DNA of 64,000 nt from CAZZHG01 sp964653655. GTDB taxonomy: Bacteria; Bdellovibrionota; FAC87; UBA2466. A program made the translations under genes and the position numbers. Positions 32,517 to 40,795 of this stretch are shown one piece after another (positions within the stretch are counted from its first letter, which is position 1; every line of letters begins with the position of its first letter). The DNA lies in contig CAZZHG010000011.1 of assembly GCA_964653655.1 (NCBI GenBank), forward strand, positions 4,931-68,930, read 5' to 3'. A model generated the notes under the pieces. The model saw nothing but the letters and a program-made list of their open reading frames with translations, made no database searches and was not told the origin of the DNA.

Positions 32517-32700
32517 AGCTGCTTCCTTTTCCAAATAGGCATCAAGCCTGTTTTGTTACGGAGCAGATGCTAGGCACGCGAAAGCGCGATGGCACGCGCG
32601 TAGGCGTCATAGGTGACAAGCTTAGCCGTAGTAACTCGCTGAAGTCCCTCGACTAACCGGCGACGTCATTTCCCACATAAGTTTTCCTTAGAATTTGGGG

Positions 32701-33126
32701 ATGCGCTTTTTTCTAGCGGGCCTCGTCCTCTGCGCTTTTGCGGCGCTTGCGGTGCACGCCGCTGACGAGGACGAACGCCAACCGAGCGAGCTTCCCCAGG
32801 GAAACATGGTGCTTCTCGGCCCAATTCCGATTCCGCTTTGGCTCATGAAACAAAAGGCCGCCTCCGCCCCACTCGCCGGCCGGTGCGAGCTGAAACTCGG
32901 AAACGATTCGAACCTGTCCGTCCCTTGCGAAAACATCGAGCTCGGACTGCTCGATGGAAAAGGCGCCGTGGTGGAATCCGTGAGGGCCAAGCGAGGCCGT
33001 TTTTCCTTCGCCCACCGGGTGGAAAAGGACTTCCAAATCGCGGCCATCTCCAAAAAATACCGCACTCGCGCCCCCGCCTCGAAAGACGCCGAGGGCCGGT
33101 TCCTTCTGACTTTGGAACCGCTCTAA
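32701..33126 (+). CDS. Small exported protein of unknown function
   Basis: The product (141 residues) has a signal peptide (RFFLAGLVLCAFAALAVHA). The mature part starts with an acidic stretch (DEDERQPSELPQGNM) and continues with beta-like segments containing RCELKLG and VPCENIELGLLDG, a Cys pair. The ATG at 32701 is preferred to a TTG six bases upstream. The ribosome site is not convincing. No family recognised. Confidence 0.6.
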   Translation: MRFFLAGLVLCAFAALAVHAADEDERQPSELPQGNMVLLGPIPIPLWLMKQKAASAPLAGRCELKLGNDSNLSVPCENIELGLLDGKGAVVESVRAKRGRFSFAHRVEKDFQIAAISKKYRTRAPASKDAEGRFLLTLEPL

Positions 33127-33218
33127 AGGTGGGCCGCCGAGGCTATGAAACGGTGGTCCAAAATTGCCCTTTTCAAACCCTCCCCCTTTTGCCAAACTCG
33201 CACGTTGCAGTTTGCTAT

Positions 33219-33291
33219 TCCCGGGTAGCTCAGTTGGCAGAGCAGGTGGCTGTTAACCACCGTGTCGGGGGTTCGAATCCCTCCCCGGGAG
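33219..33291 (+). tRNA. tRNA-Asn (GTT)
   Basis: The acceptor stem TCCCGGG pairs with CCCGGGA. The D arm is AGCTCAGTTGGCAGAGC, the anticodon stem-loop GGTGGCTGTTAACCACC has anticodon GTT, and the T arm is GGGGGTTCGAATCCC. The 3' CCA is not encoded, since GCA TTC follows. The gatCAB operon in this window fits a bacterium that may form Asn-tRNA or Gln-tRNA by transamidation. Confidence 0.97.
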
Positions 33292-33303
33292 CATTCAATC
33301 CGC
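33291..33303 (+). repeat. 13-bp direct repeat at the tRNA-Asn 3' end, copy 1
   Basis: GCATTCAATCCGC spans the last tRNA base and its downstream flank. An identical copy is at 34358-34370, so a segment of about 1.05 kb is bounded by direct repeats next to a tRNA gene, as in tRNA-targeted insertions. Confidence 0.55.
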
Positions 33304-33319
33304 GTTCCGCGGATTGAAT
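33293..33319. repeat. Perfect 12-bp-arm inverted repeat after tRNA-Asn
   Basis: ATTCAATCCGCG, a 3-base loop TTC, and CGCGGATTGAAT form a perfect stem. It could end the tRNA transcript or be a recombination feature. No T-run follows, so Rho-independent termination is not certain. Confidence 0.75.
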
Positions 33320-33322
33320 CAT

Positions 33323-33340
33323 TTAAGGATTAATCCTTAA
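33323..33340. repeat. 18-bp perfect palindrome
   Basis: TTAAGGATTAATCCTTAA is a perfect palindrome centred on ATTAAT, 3 bp after the preceding inverted repeat. It has the form of a dimeric protein binding site. Its AT-rich sequence differs from the GC-rich surroundings. Confidence 0.75.
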
Positions 33341-33424
33341 CCTAAGAAACGGCGTAGCCGCTCTGGTGATTCCCACCGTACTCTCGGTAGATCGGTGGTC
33401 CTGAAGTTCATCATTCATCGAAGA

Positions 33425-34075
33425 CTATTGACCCGAGCTAGCCTGACCGGGCGAAGCCATAACGGCGGCGGCGAAGGATAGTGCCCCGTTCCAATCCCCC
33501 AAGCGTCTGTTGTGCCTGCCCACGGTGACTTGGTCATCGAGTAGTTTTGCGTACTGTGCTCGAACTTGCGCGAGAGTGAGATTGTGGGCCGCCATCACAG
33601 CGGCGGCGGTGGCCAACCCGTGCGGCCAGTCAGCCAAACGCCTGTTGTGAGTTCCCACGGTGACTTGGTCGTCGAGTAATTTTTCGTACTGCGCTCGAAC
33701 TTGCTCGACAGTGAGATTGTGAGCTGCCATCACGGCAGCTGCTGCGGGCAGCCCCGCGTTCCAATCCGACAAAAGCCTGTTGTGCTTACCCACGGCAACT
33801 TGGTCATCGAGTAGTTTTGCGTACTGCGCTCGAACTTGCTCGACAGTGAGATTGTGGGCCGCCATCACGGATGCCGCGCCTGTCGCCCATTCCATCCAGT
33901 CAGCGAGAAGCCTGGTGTGCCTACCCACCCTCACTGGATCGTCGATTAGTTGACCGTATCTCGTCTGGACGAGCGAAAGCCGATCGGCAACGTCGCGCCA
34001 GGGGCAGGCCCCCTGGACAGAGGAGGCCGCAAGGTTAGTGAAAAAAAGCCAAACCAAAAGGGGGGCTAGTTTCAT
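33425..34075 (-). CDS. Exported protein of four 45-residue tandem repeats
   Basis: The 216-residue product has a signal peptide (LLVWLFFTNLAASSVQGA). A short linker (CPWRDVADRLSL) follows, then four repeats of 45 residues at 36-80, 81-125, 126-170 and 171-216. Each repeat has the pattern VRAQYxKLLDDQVxVGxHNRxLxDW, then about 10 variable residues, AAAVMAAHNLT and VEQ. The last repeat is cut after AAAVMA and replaced by SPGQASSGQ. The 135-bp units are also highly similar as DNA, so recent duplication is likely. I do not recognise the domain; it looks helical. It lies in the segment bounded by the 13-bp direct repeats. Confidence 0.75.
   Translation of the reverse strand: MKLAPLLVWLFFTNLAASSVQGACPWRDVADRLSLVQTRYGQLIDDPVRVGRHTRLLADWMEWATGAASVMAAHNLTVEQVRAQYAKLLDDQVAVGKHNRLLSDWNAGLPAAAAVMAAHNLTVEQVRAQYEKLLDDQVTVGTHNRRLADWPHGLATAAAVMAAHNLTLAQVRAQYAKLLDDQVTVGRHNRRLGDWNGALSFAAAVMASPGQASSGQ
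33428..33970 (-). repeat. Four tandem 135-bp repeats inside a gene
   Basis: A conserved core recurs at 33541, 33676 and 33811 at exact 135-bp steps, with a diverged first unit near 33946. The inner units are more alike than the outer ones, as expected for expansion by unequal recombination. The copy number may vary between strains. Confidence 0.88.
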
Positions 34076-34090
34076 TCCTGGTCCTTTGCT

Positions 34091-34390
34091 CTAAGCGGAC
34101 GATTTGAGGATGTCGTTTAACCCGAAGTCTACTTCAGGATGCTCGCAGCGACCAACCCTCTTGATACGGCCGGGGGCGTAGCAGACGGGCAACCATCCGA
34201 CGCATCCAGCTAAGACGTTCTTGGATTTGCCAAAGGTGAGGGTCTTAGTAATGAACCCGTAGCCTTTTCTTGTTCCAAACAGGGGAACAAGAATCTTGCT
34301 GTATTTCCTAGTCTGCCAAAGCAGATAAAGCGGTTCGAAAGTCGTCCACCAGGGGAAGCATTCAATCCGCCTCAGGCGGGTGAAATCCAA
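34091..34390 (-). CDS. Doubtful small open frame upstream of the repeat protein
   Basis: The 99-codon frame has only a TTG start at 34390 and no internal ATG. It ends 15 bp before the repeat-protein gene. Its first codons run through the direct repeats at 34331-34370, which argues against conservation. It has no signal peptide or known motif. Codon third positions are less GC-rich than in neighbouring genes, which fits foreign DNA. It may be a remnant gene or chance. Confidence 0.2.
   Translation of the reverse strand: MDFTRLRRIECFPWWTTFEPLYLLWQTRKYSKILVPLFGTRKGYGFITKTLTFGKSKNVLAGCVGWLPVCYAPGRIKRVGRCEHPEVDFGLNDILKSSA
34331..34355 (+). repeat. 25-bp direct repeat, copy 1
   Basis: CGGTTCGAAAGTCGTCC, one variable base, then CCAGGGG. 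The second copy is at 35454-35478 with a single mismatch. GGTTCGAA resembles a tRNA T-arm, and this copy is joined directly to the 13-bp repeat of tRNA-Asn, so it may be a degenerate tRNA 3' end. Confidence 0.7.
34358..34370 (+). repeat. 13-bp direct repeat, copy 2
   Basis: GCATTCAATCCGC is identical to the sequence at the tRNA-Asn 3' end (33291-33303). It starts 3 bases after the 25-bp repeat. Confidence 0.55.
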
Positions 34391-34400
34391 TTCGATAATC

Positions 34401-35210
34401 CTAAAAGATTGGCACCGACACCGAAGCTCCCACCGCGGGCGGAGTACACCCGCTCTGGGGGCGAACCTGGTAGTGATAAATCTTGCCTGCGCTGATGGGA
34501 TGAGTCCGCAGCTGATTATTGGTGACCACGGCTACCGTGTCCTTCGAAATTCCAAAACCCTGCTTGGCGTAGGCGGGAACAAGATTCCACAGATCGCAAA
34601 AGAGCCCGAAGTCGTTCACGTGGCTGATGACGGGCGCGGATATCAATCCCAAGCCCTTGCCCCGCGTTCCGGTGCTTAGGTCCCAAGTAAAGGTTGGTCC
34701 GAGTATGCTGAGCCCAGCCGAGTTGGCGTAGATGGGAATCCCCGCCTCATAAGCTTTCTTGATCGCTTCACCCAGCTTGCTACCGACGACGTGCTGAAGC
34801 TTGAAGGGATCGCCGCCCGTGATGATGACGCCGACGGAAGCCGCAATCTTCTCCCCGTGAGCCGGGTTCGCGGCGCTGTTCGCACTTCCCGAAGGAGCGT
34901 TGGCGTAAGTGTAAATGGGGTCAAGCGCGTGGGATAGACGGTTTCCGTACCAATCGAAGAAGTATTGGGTTCCCTGAGCCGACCCGTAAGTGGTCGCACT
35001 CAGAACGATAGCGATCTTTCCGTCCTTCAAAAGACTCTCGAAAGGCTCGAGGTCCTCCGCGCTTTCCCAGCCCCCGCCCCGCATGACTAGGGTTCGAGTC
35101 GCCCGGCCGGTCGGGTCCTCTGGCTTAAGGGATTGCCGTTCGGACGTGCAGCCCAGGAGGGCCGCTGCCATCGTCGCGACGAAAGCCCTCTTTAGATTGC
35201 GCTCAAACAA
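34401..35210 (-). CDS. S51/cyanophycinase-like lipoprotein
   Basis: The product (269 residues) starts at TTG 35210, 7 bp after AGGAGG. It has a lipoprotein signal with lipobox LLGC. The core has TLVMRGGGW, IVLSATTYGS, VGVIITGGDPFKLQHVV and the nucleophile elbow IYANSAGLSIL. This arrangement (GGD followed by a Ser in xNSAG) matches the class I glutamine-amidotransferase-like fold of peptidase family S51 (dipeptidase E, cyanophycinase). The substrate is unknown; a surface lipoprotein form is unusual. The frame runs on to 35432, but that part is not protein-like. The gene lies between the two 25-bp direct repeats. Confidence 0.72.
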   Translation of the reverse strand: MFERNLKRAFVATMAAALLGCTSERQSLKPEDPTGRATRTLVMRGGGWESAEDLEPFESLLKDGKIAIVLSATTYGSAQGTQYFFDWYGNRLSHALDPIYTYANAPSGSANSAANPAHGEKIAASVGVIITGGDPFKLQHVVGSKLGEAIKKAYEAGIPIYANSAGLSILGPTFTWDLSTGTRGKGLGLISAPVISHVNDFGLFCDLWNLVPAYAKQGFGISKDTVAVVTNNQLRTHPISAGKIYHYQVRPQSGCTPPAVGASVSVPIF

Positions 35211-35453
35211 ACACTCGCCTCCTGGGCGAAAAACGTTACCGCTCCCCAACCGTTGGACAGCCAACTCAGGCCGTCCCTTGGAAAGTCGTGCCGACTTGTG
35301 CAAGCCAAGGGCCAGGAAACCTATCGTTCCAAGCCCGTCAGAACCGAACGACGAGGCCGAGAAGAGCTTTGAAGCAGAAGAAGCCAGGGAAGGTGGCGAT
35401 TCCCGAAGAGCTGGTCGCGACGGCCGCGCCACCCGGTAAGTAATGGCTACAGA

Positions 35454-35478
35454 CGGTTCGAAAGTCGTCCGCCAGGGG
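35454..35478 (+). repeat. 25-bp direct repeat, copy 2
   Basis: Matches copy 1 at 34331-34355 with one mismatch. It ends 1 bp before a TATACT -10-like box of the next gene, so the repeat may contribute the promoter's upstream half. Confidence 0.7.
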
Positions 35479-35485
35479 CTATACT
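35457..35485 (+). promoter_or_regulatory. Candidate promoter giving a nearly leaderless transcript
   Basis: TATACT at 35480-35485 is a strong -10 box; TTCGAA at 35457-35462, inside the direct repeat, is a weak -35 at 17 bp. The start codon at 35494 is only 8 bp after the -10 box, so the mRNA would have almost no leader. No ribosome site is visible before the ATG, which agrees. Confidence 0.35.
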
Positions 35486-35493
35486 AATGATTC

Positions 35494-36069
35494 ATGCCCA
35501 TCAGCCGAACCCTTTGGTTTCTCATCGCCGGGCTCTTTCTTGTAACCGCGTTGGTGGAAGTCAGCATGGGGCGGCTCTGGCTCGGCCCCGATGGCAGGCT
35601 CGGGCTTTACTCGACCGACATCTGGAGCGCCGAGCAGTCGCAGCGGATTTTAGACCCCTACTCCTTTTCCCATTTCCTGCACGGAATTCTGTTCTTCGCC
35701 CTGCTCTGGCCTTTGCGTAATCGTATCCCAGTCTCCAAACGGCTCGTGCTCGCCATGGCGATTGAGGCCGTGTGGGAGCTACTCGAAAATTCGCCGCTCA
35801 TCATCAACCGGTACCGCGCCGTTACCATCGCGATAGGCTACGAAGGAGACAGCATCATTAACTCGCTCTCCGACATCGTGCTCGCAGGACTTGGGTTTTG
35901 TTTCGCCCATAAACAAAAGTGGTTCGTTTGTGTCGCGGTCATCGTGGTGTTCGAGCTCTTCACGCTTTGGTGGGTGCGAGACAACCTGACCCTCAACATC
36001 TTGATGCTGGTTTCACCAATCGATTCCATCCGCGAATGGCAGTCGCAAATCGCGCCCCACCGACCGTAA
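35494..36069 (+). CDS. DUF2585 (UPF0314) membrane protein
   Basis: The 191-residue protein has about four to five membrane helices. The segments GRLWLGPDGRLGLYSTDIWSAEQSQ, HFLHGILFFALLW, EAVWELLENSPLIINRYR and GDSIINSLSDI are characteristic of DUF2585, known mainly from alpha-proteobacteria. Function is unknown. No ribosome site is seen, so a leaderless transcript is possible. It converges with the next gene with a 3-bp gap. Confidence 0.88.
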   Translation: MPISRTLWFLIAGLFLVTALVEVSMGRLWLGPDGRLGLYSTDIWSAEQSQRILDPYSFSHFLHGILFFALLWPLRNRIPVSKRLVLAMAIEAVWELLENSPLIINRYRAVTIAIGYEGDSIINSLSDIVLAGLGFCFAHKQKWFVCVAVIVVFELFTLWWVRDNLTLNILMLVSPIDSIREWQSQIAPHRP

Positions 36070-36072
36070 GCG

Positions 36073-36798
36073 CTACTTGAAAAGGAGATGCTTCTTCGCG
36101 CGCAATTCGTTCACCGCGGCCTGAATCTTCATTTGGAGGTCGGCCTGTTCCTGTCGTTCCTCCGCCGAGTCGCCGGGCTGGGACTTTGGGTTTTTCAGAT
36201 GCTCGGCGATGAGCACCGACACATGATCGAGCTCATCCTGTTGGGCCGCAAGCTCCCGTTTCGCCGCTAGCCACCGGGAGTTCCCCTCCACGACGGGGCG
36301 ATACTCATCCGTCGGGACCGCGCCCTGATCGGGCAGGTACTTGGGCGCCCCGGAACGCTGGAAGGCTACCCGAGCCTCGGTCAGTGCCGCTTCGCTGAAT
36401 TTCACCTCATCTAGATAGTGTTGCTTCGCCGCCAAAGCGGCGAAGCGTCTGACGACGTAGTATTGCTCGTAGGTGATTTTATTTCTGGCGGCATCAAGTC
36501 GGAAGTCCCTCGATGTGTCGTCGAATGTCCTCCACCTTTCGGCGAAGGCGAGAACCTCGTTGAATCGGGTGGAGGTGATCGAAAGGGTGCCGCCCTCCCA
36601 TCTGAGGTCGAGATCCCGATAGGCGTGACTGACCCAAAGGGGATTTCCCTCGGCGTCGCGGCCGCTCAAGATGTCTTTGGGCCTCAGCTCACTGACTTTC
36701 GCCGTCGGAATTCCTTTGAGTTTCGCGAAGACGTCGCACTGGACGGCAATAGCGCGGCCACAAAACAATACGGCCGCGTAAACAAACCAAACCCTCAT
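36073..36798 (-). CDS. Exported protein of unknown function
   Basis: The 241-residue product has a signal peptide (VWFVYAAVLFCGRAIA) and a mature, mostly helical body. The C-terminal 60 residues (KRELAAQQDELDHVSVLIAEHL onward) could form a coiled coil. One Cys (VQCDVF) follows the signal peptide at once, but the preceding residues do not fit a clear lipobox. It is downstream of the HEAT-like gene on the same strand with a 50-bp gap. Family not recognised. Confidence 0.7.
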   Translation of the reverse strand: MRVWFVYAAVLFCGRAIAVQCDVFAKLKGIPTAKVSELRPKDILSGRDAEGNPLWVSHAYRDLDLRWEGGTLSITSTRFNEVLAFAERWRTFDDTSRDFRLDAARNKITYEQYYVVRRFAALAAKQHYLDEVKFSEAALTEARVAFQRSGAPKYLPDQGAVPTDEYRPVVEGNSRWLAAKRELAAQQDELDHVSVLIAEHLKNPKSQPGDSAEERQEQADLQMKIQAAVNELRAKKHLLFK

Positions 36799-36848
36799 GG
36801 AACACCCCTCGTACCAGGGAACTGTGCGGGAGAATGGTTTCGAGAAGG

Positions 36849-39365
36849 CTACGGATCAGAATCGGGGTGGGTCGCATTGTCCTGAACCTTTTCGTCTTGC
36901 GAGCGGGGCACCGCCTGCTCCGAAGCCGAGTCCATGATTCCGAAGGAAGAACGAACTTTTTTCCCGTCGCAGGAATCCACCATGGCGACGATGGCGAGGC
37001 CCGCGAGCGGATTCACGTAGGCCGGAGAGCTGTCATAGGTCCGCTTGCCCTGGGGCTGCTCCTCTTCGGCGAGGCCCTCGCTCTTGTTCGCGGTATTGTT
37101 TTGACCGAGAGAGCGAAAGACGCGGTCCTTTTCGAGCATCTCGAGCAGGCCGCCATAGAGCTCCTGCAAGTCTTCTTGCCGTTGGGTCTTTAACTTCGGG
37201 TCGGTCGCGTCGTGCTCTAACTTTCTCAGCGCGGCCGCCGCATAGGGAATCGACGGATAGTAGTAGTAAGGAGCAAGCCCATCGAAGCCGGTGTGCACGG
37301 CATTGTAAGACACATGATCCTGGAGCGAAGGTACGTGATTGAGATAGTTGTTCAGTACGAACTCCAGCTTCCTTTGCTGCGCCTCCTTTTTCTGAGCATC
37401 CGGGGCTTTCAGGTAACCCGCTAATTGCGCGACGACCGAGCGAGCGGCGCCGCTGCGATCATTGCCTCTCTCGCTTTCGATGTCGTAGGGAAGGGTCGCG
37501 GGGCTCGGGGCGGTGGCGATCAGATGGTCCAACTTTTTCAGGGCGCCGTCGGCCGGAATCGGAAGCGCCAGAATCGTCGAGGAAAGTAGATAGGTGTTGA
37601 ACAAGCTTCCGTCTACTCCCCGCTGGGCCCTTTCGAACTTTCCCAGATCTCCGTTCAAGGACTGTTCGTCGGCCTGAATCGCCTGGGCCACCCGCTTCTG
37701 ATCCTGCGAGGAGAGGGCTGTGTTTCTCTGCATCTCCCTTAGGAAAAGCGCGTAGAAAAGTTTTCCGTACACCGTCGGAGCGTCTCTCGGAGGTCCGTTC
37801 GAGGTCCGCACGGCCGCATTTTTCGCAAAGGCTTCCAACCGGGCCACCGCTTCCGCGTCGAGCCCGACTTTGATTTCGGCGAGAGCCGCGTTGAGATAAG
37901 CGGCAGCTTCGTCTTCCTTTTTCTTCTCCTCCTGCTCTCCCACGGGCGCCACGTCGAAAATCGTGGCATCCTCCTTCGGCAGCTCCGAAGGTTTCACCTC
38001 GGGGGCGGTCAGCCACTTGTTTTGAATTTCGAGAAACCGCTTCTTCGCTTCCGGACAGTAGGGTGCGGCCTTCGCCATGAAAAGGACGCCGAGGCTGCGC
38101 ATCGCGAACTCCCAGCCCAAACGCTGCCCCTTTGCCCCCTCGGGCGAAATATAGAAGCGCTCCTCACTCCAATCCGGCGCGCGGCGCACGAGTTCGCAAA
38201 GTACCTGACAAGGAGGATTGGCTTTCACTTTCTCCGCCGTGCGCTCCCTGAGGCGCTTGCGGCGCTCGCGATCGAATGCCTTTTGCAGATCGTCCGGAAG
38301 CGCGTGGTAGAAGTTTTCGAACTGGTCCATCTCGTTGGCGTGGCTTCCGCCGTAACCCTTCGAAACCCGGTCCGCGAATTCCGCGAGACGGGGAGCGATC
38401 TCCTCGGGCGGAACTCCCAGGTTGAAGAGAATTTGAGCGGCGCCCCCCGCATCGTGCAAGGCGCCCATCCCTCGTTCTTTATTCTCGGGAACACTCTCCT
38501 GGAGGATCTTTTTCAAAATGGGAATCAGTTTCTGAGCGGCGGGGCCCTTCATCTGGACGTTCTCAAACCAGAAGAGCTGCCAGAATCGATCGTCGACCTT
38601 TCCCGTTGAAAGGGTTTTTCCGAATTCTTCGATCGCCGCCTGTCCCTGGGCTCCGTGCCCCGGCTCCGCTAGATCGGACAGAATGTCCGCCACTTGTTGC
38701 CTTTCGTCTCCCAGAGACTCCTTCCGCATGAGCTCACCCAGAATCCGCGCCACCTCAGGGCTCTGATTTTTCGTCAAATCGTGCGCAATGGAATTGAGAA
38801 GCTCGGCCGCAGGATTTTCCCCGATAAGTTTCTTGCCCACGGGAACGAGCCAAGGGGCGGATAGATCGGCCGCGGCCCCGAAGGCGGCGGAAAGCACGCC
38901 ATCCGACTCCCCACCTCTTTCCAAAAGGTTCTTCAAATCCGGAAGGGCTTCTTTGACTTCCATCTCCGCAAGCTTGATCGCGGCGCCCGCCCTAAGCTTT
39001 TCGTCTTCATCCCACAGAAGCATGTGGCGAAGGGGGGCCACGGCTCTTTTGTCCTTCGCGCGCGACGCGGTCCATAGAGCGAACTCCCGCAGATAAGGAT
39101 CGGAACTTCCGAACAGGGCGAGCGCCTTTTCTTGAATGGCCGGAAACTCTTTCGATTCCGCGAGAGTCGCGGTCCAGTATTGAAGGCCGGCCCGGTAAGT
39201 GGCCTGTCTGGCCGCGGTCTGCTTATCCACGCCGAGGAACTCGAGTAGTTCCGCGCGCTCCGCAATCACCTTAGCGGAGTCGTCCGCCGAGAGGCTGACT
39301 GGAAGTACGACACAAAGAATGAGGCAAATCGCGGTGAGAAAACGGGTCGCCATGAGGGATTTCAT
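36849..39365 (-). CDS. Large exported HEAT-repeat-like protein
   Basis: The product (838 residues) has a signal peptide (FLTAICLILCVVLPVSLSA) and an almost all-helical body. The N-terminal 200 residues carry HEAT-like repeats, for example DPYLREFALWTASRAKDKRAV, KLRAGAAIKLAEMEVKEALP and the LKNLLERGG turn. Several later helical blocks follow, one with an acidic/Lys-rich stretch (GEQEEKKKEDEAAAY). The C-terminus contains SSPAYVNPLAGLAIVAMV. No enzyme motif was found. It is likely a periplasmic binding or scaffold protein. Start 39365 was chosen for the signal peptide; 39353 is an alternative. Confidence 0.78.
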   Translation of the reverse strand: MKSLMATRFLTAICLILCVVLPVSLSADDSAKVIAERAELLEFLGVDKQTAARQATYRAGLQYWTATLAESKEFPAIQEKALALFGSSDPYLREFALWTASRAKDKRAVAPLRHMLLWDEDEKLRAGAAIKLAEMEVKEALPDLKNLLERGGESDGVLSAAFGAAADLSAPWLVPVGKKLIGENPAAELLNSIAHDLTKNQSPEVARILGELMRKESLGDERQQVADILSDLAEPGHGAQGQAAIEEFGKTLSTGKVDDRFWQLFWFENVQMKGPAAQKLIPILKKILQESVPENKERGMGALHDAGGAAQILFNLGVPPEEIAPRLAEFADRVSKGYGGSHANEMDQFENFYHALPDDLQKAFDRERRKRLRERTAEKVKANPPCQVLCELVRRAPDWSEERFYISPEGAKGQRLGWEFAMRSLGVLFMAKAAPYCPEAKKRFLEIQNKWLTAPEVKPSELPKEDATIFDVAPVGEQEEKKKEDEAAAYLNAALAEIKVGLDAEAVARLEAFAKNAAVRTSNGPPRDAPTVYGKLFYALFLREMQRNTALSSQDQKRVAQAIQADEQSLNGDLGKFERAQRGVDGSLFNTYLLSSTILALPIPADGALKKLDHLIATAPSPATLPYDIESERGNDRSGAARSVVAQLAGYLKAPDAQKKEAQQRKLEFVLNNYLNHVPSLQDHVSYNAVHTGFDGLAPYYYYPSIPYAAAALRKLEHDATDPKLKTQRQEDLQELYGGLLEMLEKDRVFRSLGQNNTANKSEGLAEEEQPQGKRTYDSSPAYVNPLAGLAIVAMVDSCDGKKVRSSFGIMDSASEQAVPRSQDEKVQDNATHPDSDP

Positions 39366-39596
39366 TATAAGGGGGGCGCCCCGCCCCAGAACACCACGGT
39401 GCAGCCAATGGGAATTCACCCAAGCTTTTCTTCACCGTCCAAAAAATGGGCGCCGGTGCCTAAAACGGGCTCGAATACGCATTCAATCTGAGCGTCACGA
39501 TAATTGGTGCTTTTTTCCCGTCGGAAGGCCTTCCGGGGGCTTGGTACCGATCTTGTAATTACCCCCACGCGGTTGGGTTGCAAAGGAGAGTGTTCA

Positions 39597-40727
39597 ATGG
39601 GTTCTGGGATCAGGTTTGGTTTTGGTGTGGTGTTTTGTGTTCTGTCGGTATTCGCCAAGGCTGGCGACATGCCGGCCGCTACGGGCGGCGACGCCCATGC
39701 GGTCGCACAAACCGGCGCGGGGAACGAAGTTCAGCAGGCCTCGTTCGATGAAAAGGTTCCGCTCAAGGTGACGCCCGTCACCGCGTGGGATCCGAACATG
39801 GTCCTCACGCCCGGTAATCCGAAAGAAGGCGTGCGGTTGTTCCTCGCTTGGGCGAGAAGCGAAATCGACAAGATCAAAGCTTCGAAGATCCCTCAAGAGG
39901 ACAAAGACAAGCAGATCAAGATCATGGAAAACATGATGAAGGCCTCGATGGTCGCCTTCCACTCGGTGAGCGACTATTCGAAGGTTTCGAGCGCGCTGTT
40001 CATTTGCGCCGGCGGCGAGATGCCCCTGCCCCTGAACTACGTTCTGCCGATGAAACCGGTAAAGACGACGGTCGGCGGCGGCCTTTTCTGCGCGGTCCTC
40101 GCTTTCAGCAAGGATGCCGGATCGGAAAGCTCGGATGGCTTCATGATCGGCCTCGGAAGCTGGGTCGGAGTCCAGGGAACTTACAACTGGGCGGCCGATC
40201 AAGCGTCGGGTCACGTGGGCGAGATCGAGTTCCAGGCTTCCGGCGGCGGGTTCTTCCCGCTCAACGGACAAGCGCCCGTTCTGCGGGTCGGCGACCTTCA
40301 AGGGTACTACGCCGGCGGCGGAATCGAGCTCACGACTCCGAGCTTCAATGCCCTTCGCAATGGCCGCGTGTCCGGCAGCTTGAGCGCCTACGCGAAAATC
40401 GATGGCCTGCATAAGCCGGACGTGGCGATGATCATGGGAGTCGTCGGACGCACGACCCACAAGTCGTTTCCGGTGAAGGGCGAGGCCCTTTACTTCTCGA
40501 CGCCGTATGCGACCGACGGAACCACGTTCCGGTTGCCCACGGTTCCGTTCACCGACATTTCCTTAACGGAAGGGAGCGCCAAGTCCAAGCACGCCCCTCA
40601 AGAGCGCCTGAAGGAGATCTCCTCTAAAGAGGTTCTCGAAATGATCCAGGCGGCGAAGCCGCGGCTGGAACAAATGTCTCAGGGCGGTTCCGTGGCCGAA
40701 GTCATCGAGGCCCGGCCGTCTAAGTAG
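39597..40727 (+). CDS. Exported protein of unknown function
   Basis: The product (376 residues) has a signal peptide (IRFGFGVVFCVLSVFAKAG) and a predicted mostly beta mature part, Gly-rich in the middle (GGGLFCAVLAFSKDAG, MIGLGSWVGVQGTYNW, VGDLQGYYAGGGIEL). The last 45 residues look helical. The ATG at 39597 has AAAGGAGAG upstream; the frame extends to 39504 without support. It could be a secreted or outer-membrane-associated protein. Divergent from the HEAT-like gene. Confidence 0.75.
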   Translation: MGSGIRFGFGVVFCVLSVFAKAGDMPAATGGDAHAVAQTGAGNEVQQASFDEKVPLKVTPVTAWDPNMVLTPGNPKEGVRLFLAWARSEIDKIKASKIPQEDKDKQIKIMENMMKASMVAFHSVSDYSKVSSALFICAGGEMPLPLNYVLPMKPVKTTVGGGLFCAVLAFSKDAGSESSDGFMIGLGSWVGVQGTYNWAADQASGHVGEIEFQASGGGFFPLNGQAPVLRVGDLQGYYAGGGIELTTPSFNALRNGRVSGSLSAYAKIDGLHKPDVAMIMGVVGRTTHKSFPVKGEALYFSTPYATDGTTFRLPTVPFTDISLTEGSAKSKHAPQERLKEISSKEVLEMIQAAKPRLEQMSQGGSVAEVIEARPSK

Positions 40728-40737
40728 TCTTTCATCG

Positions 40738-40765
40738 CTCCCCGGCCGCGAAGGCGGCCGGGGAG
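40738..40765 (+). terminator. Hairpin without T-run
   Basis: A 12-bp GC stem (CTCCCCGGCCGC / GCGGCCGGGGAG) with a GAAG loop lies 10 bp after the gene. No T-run follows, so it is a weak terminator or a transcript-stabilising hairpin. Confidence 0.5.
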
Positions 40766-40795
40766 CCTGATGAACGGACTACGCTCACCGGGGGG

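Noticed and set aside
33425..34075. The 135-bp repeats as a possible CRISPR array
   Set aside because: The units are far too long, have no spacers and encode a continuous reading frame with a signal peptide.
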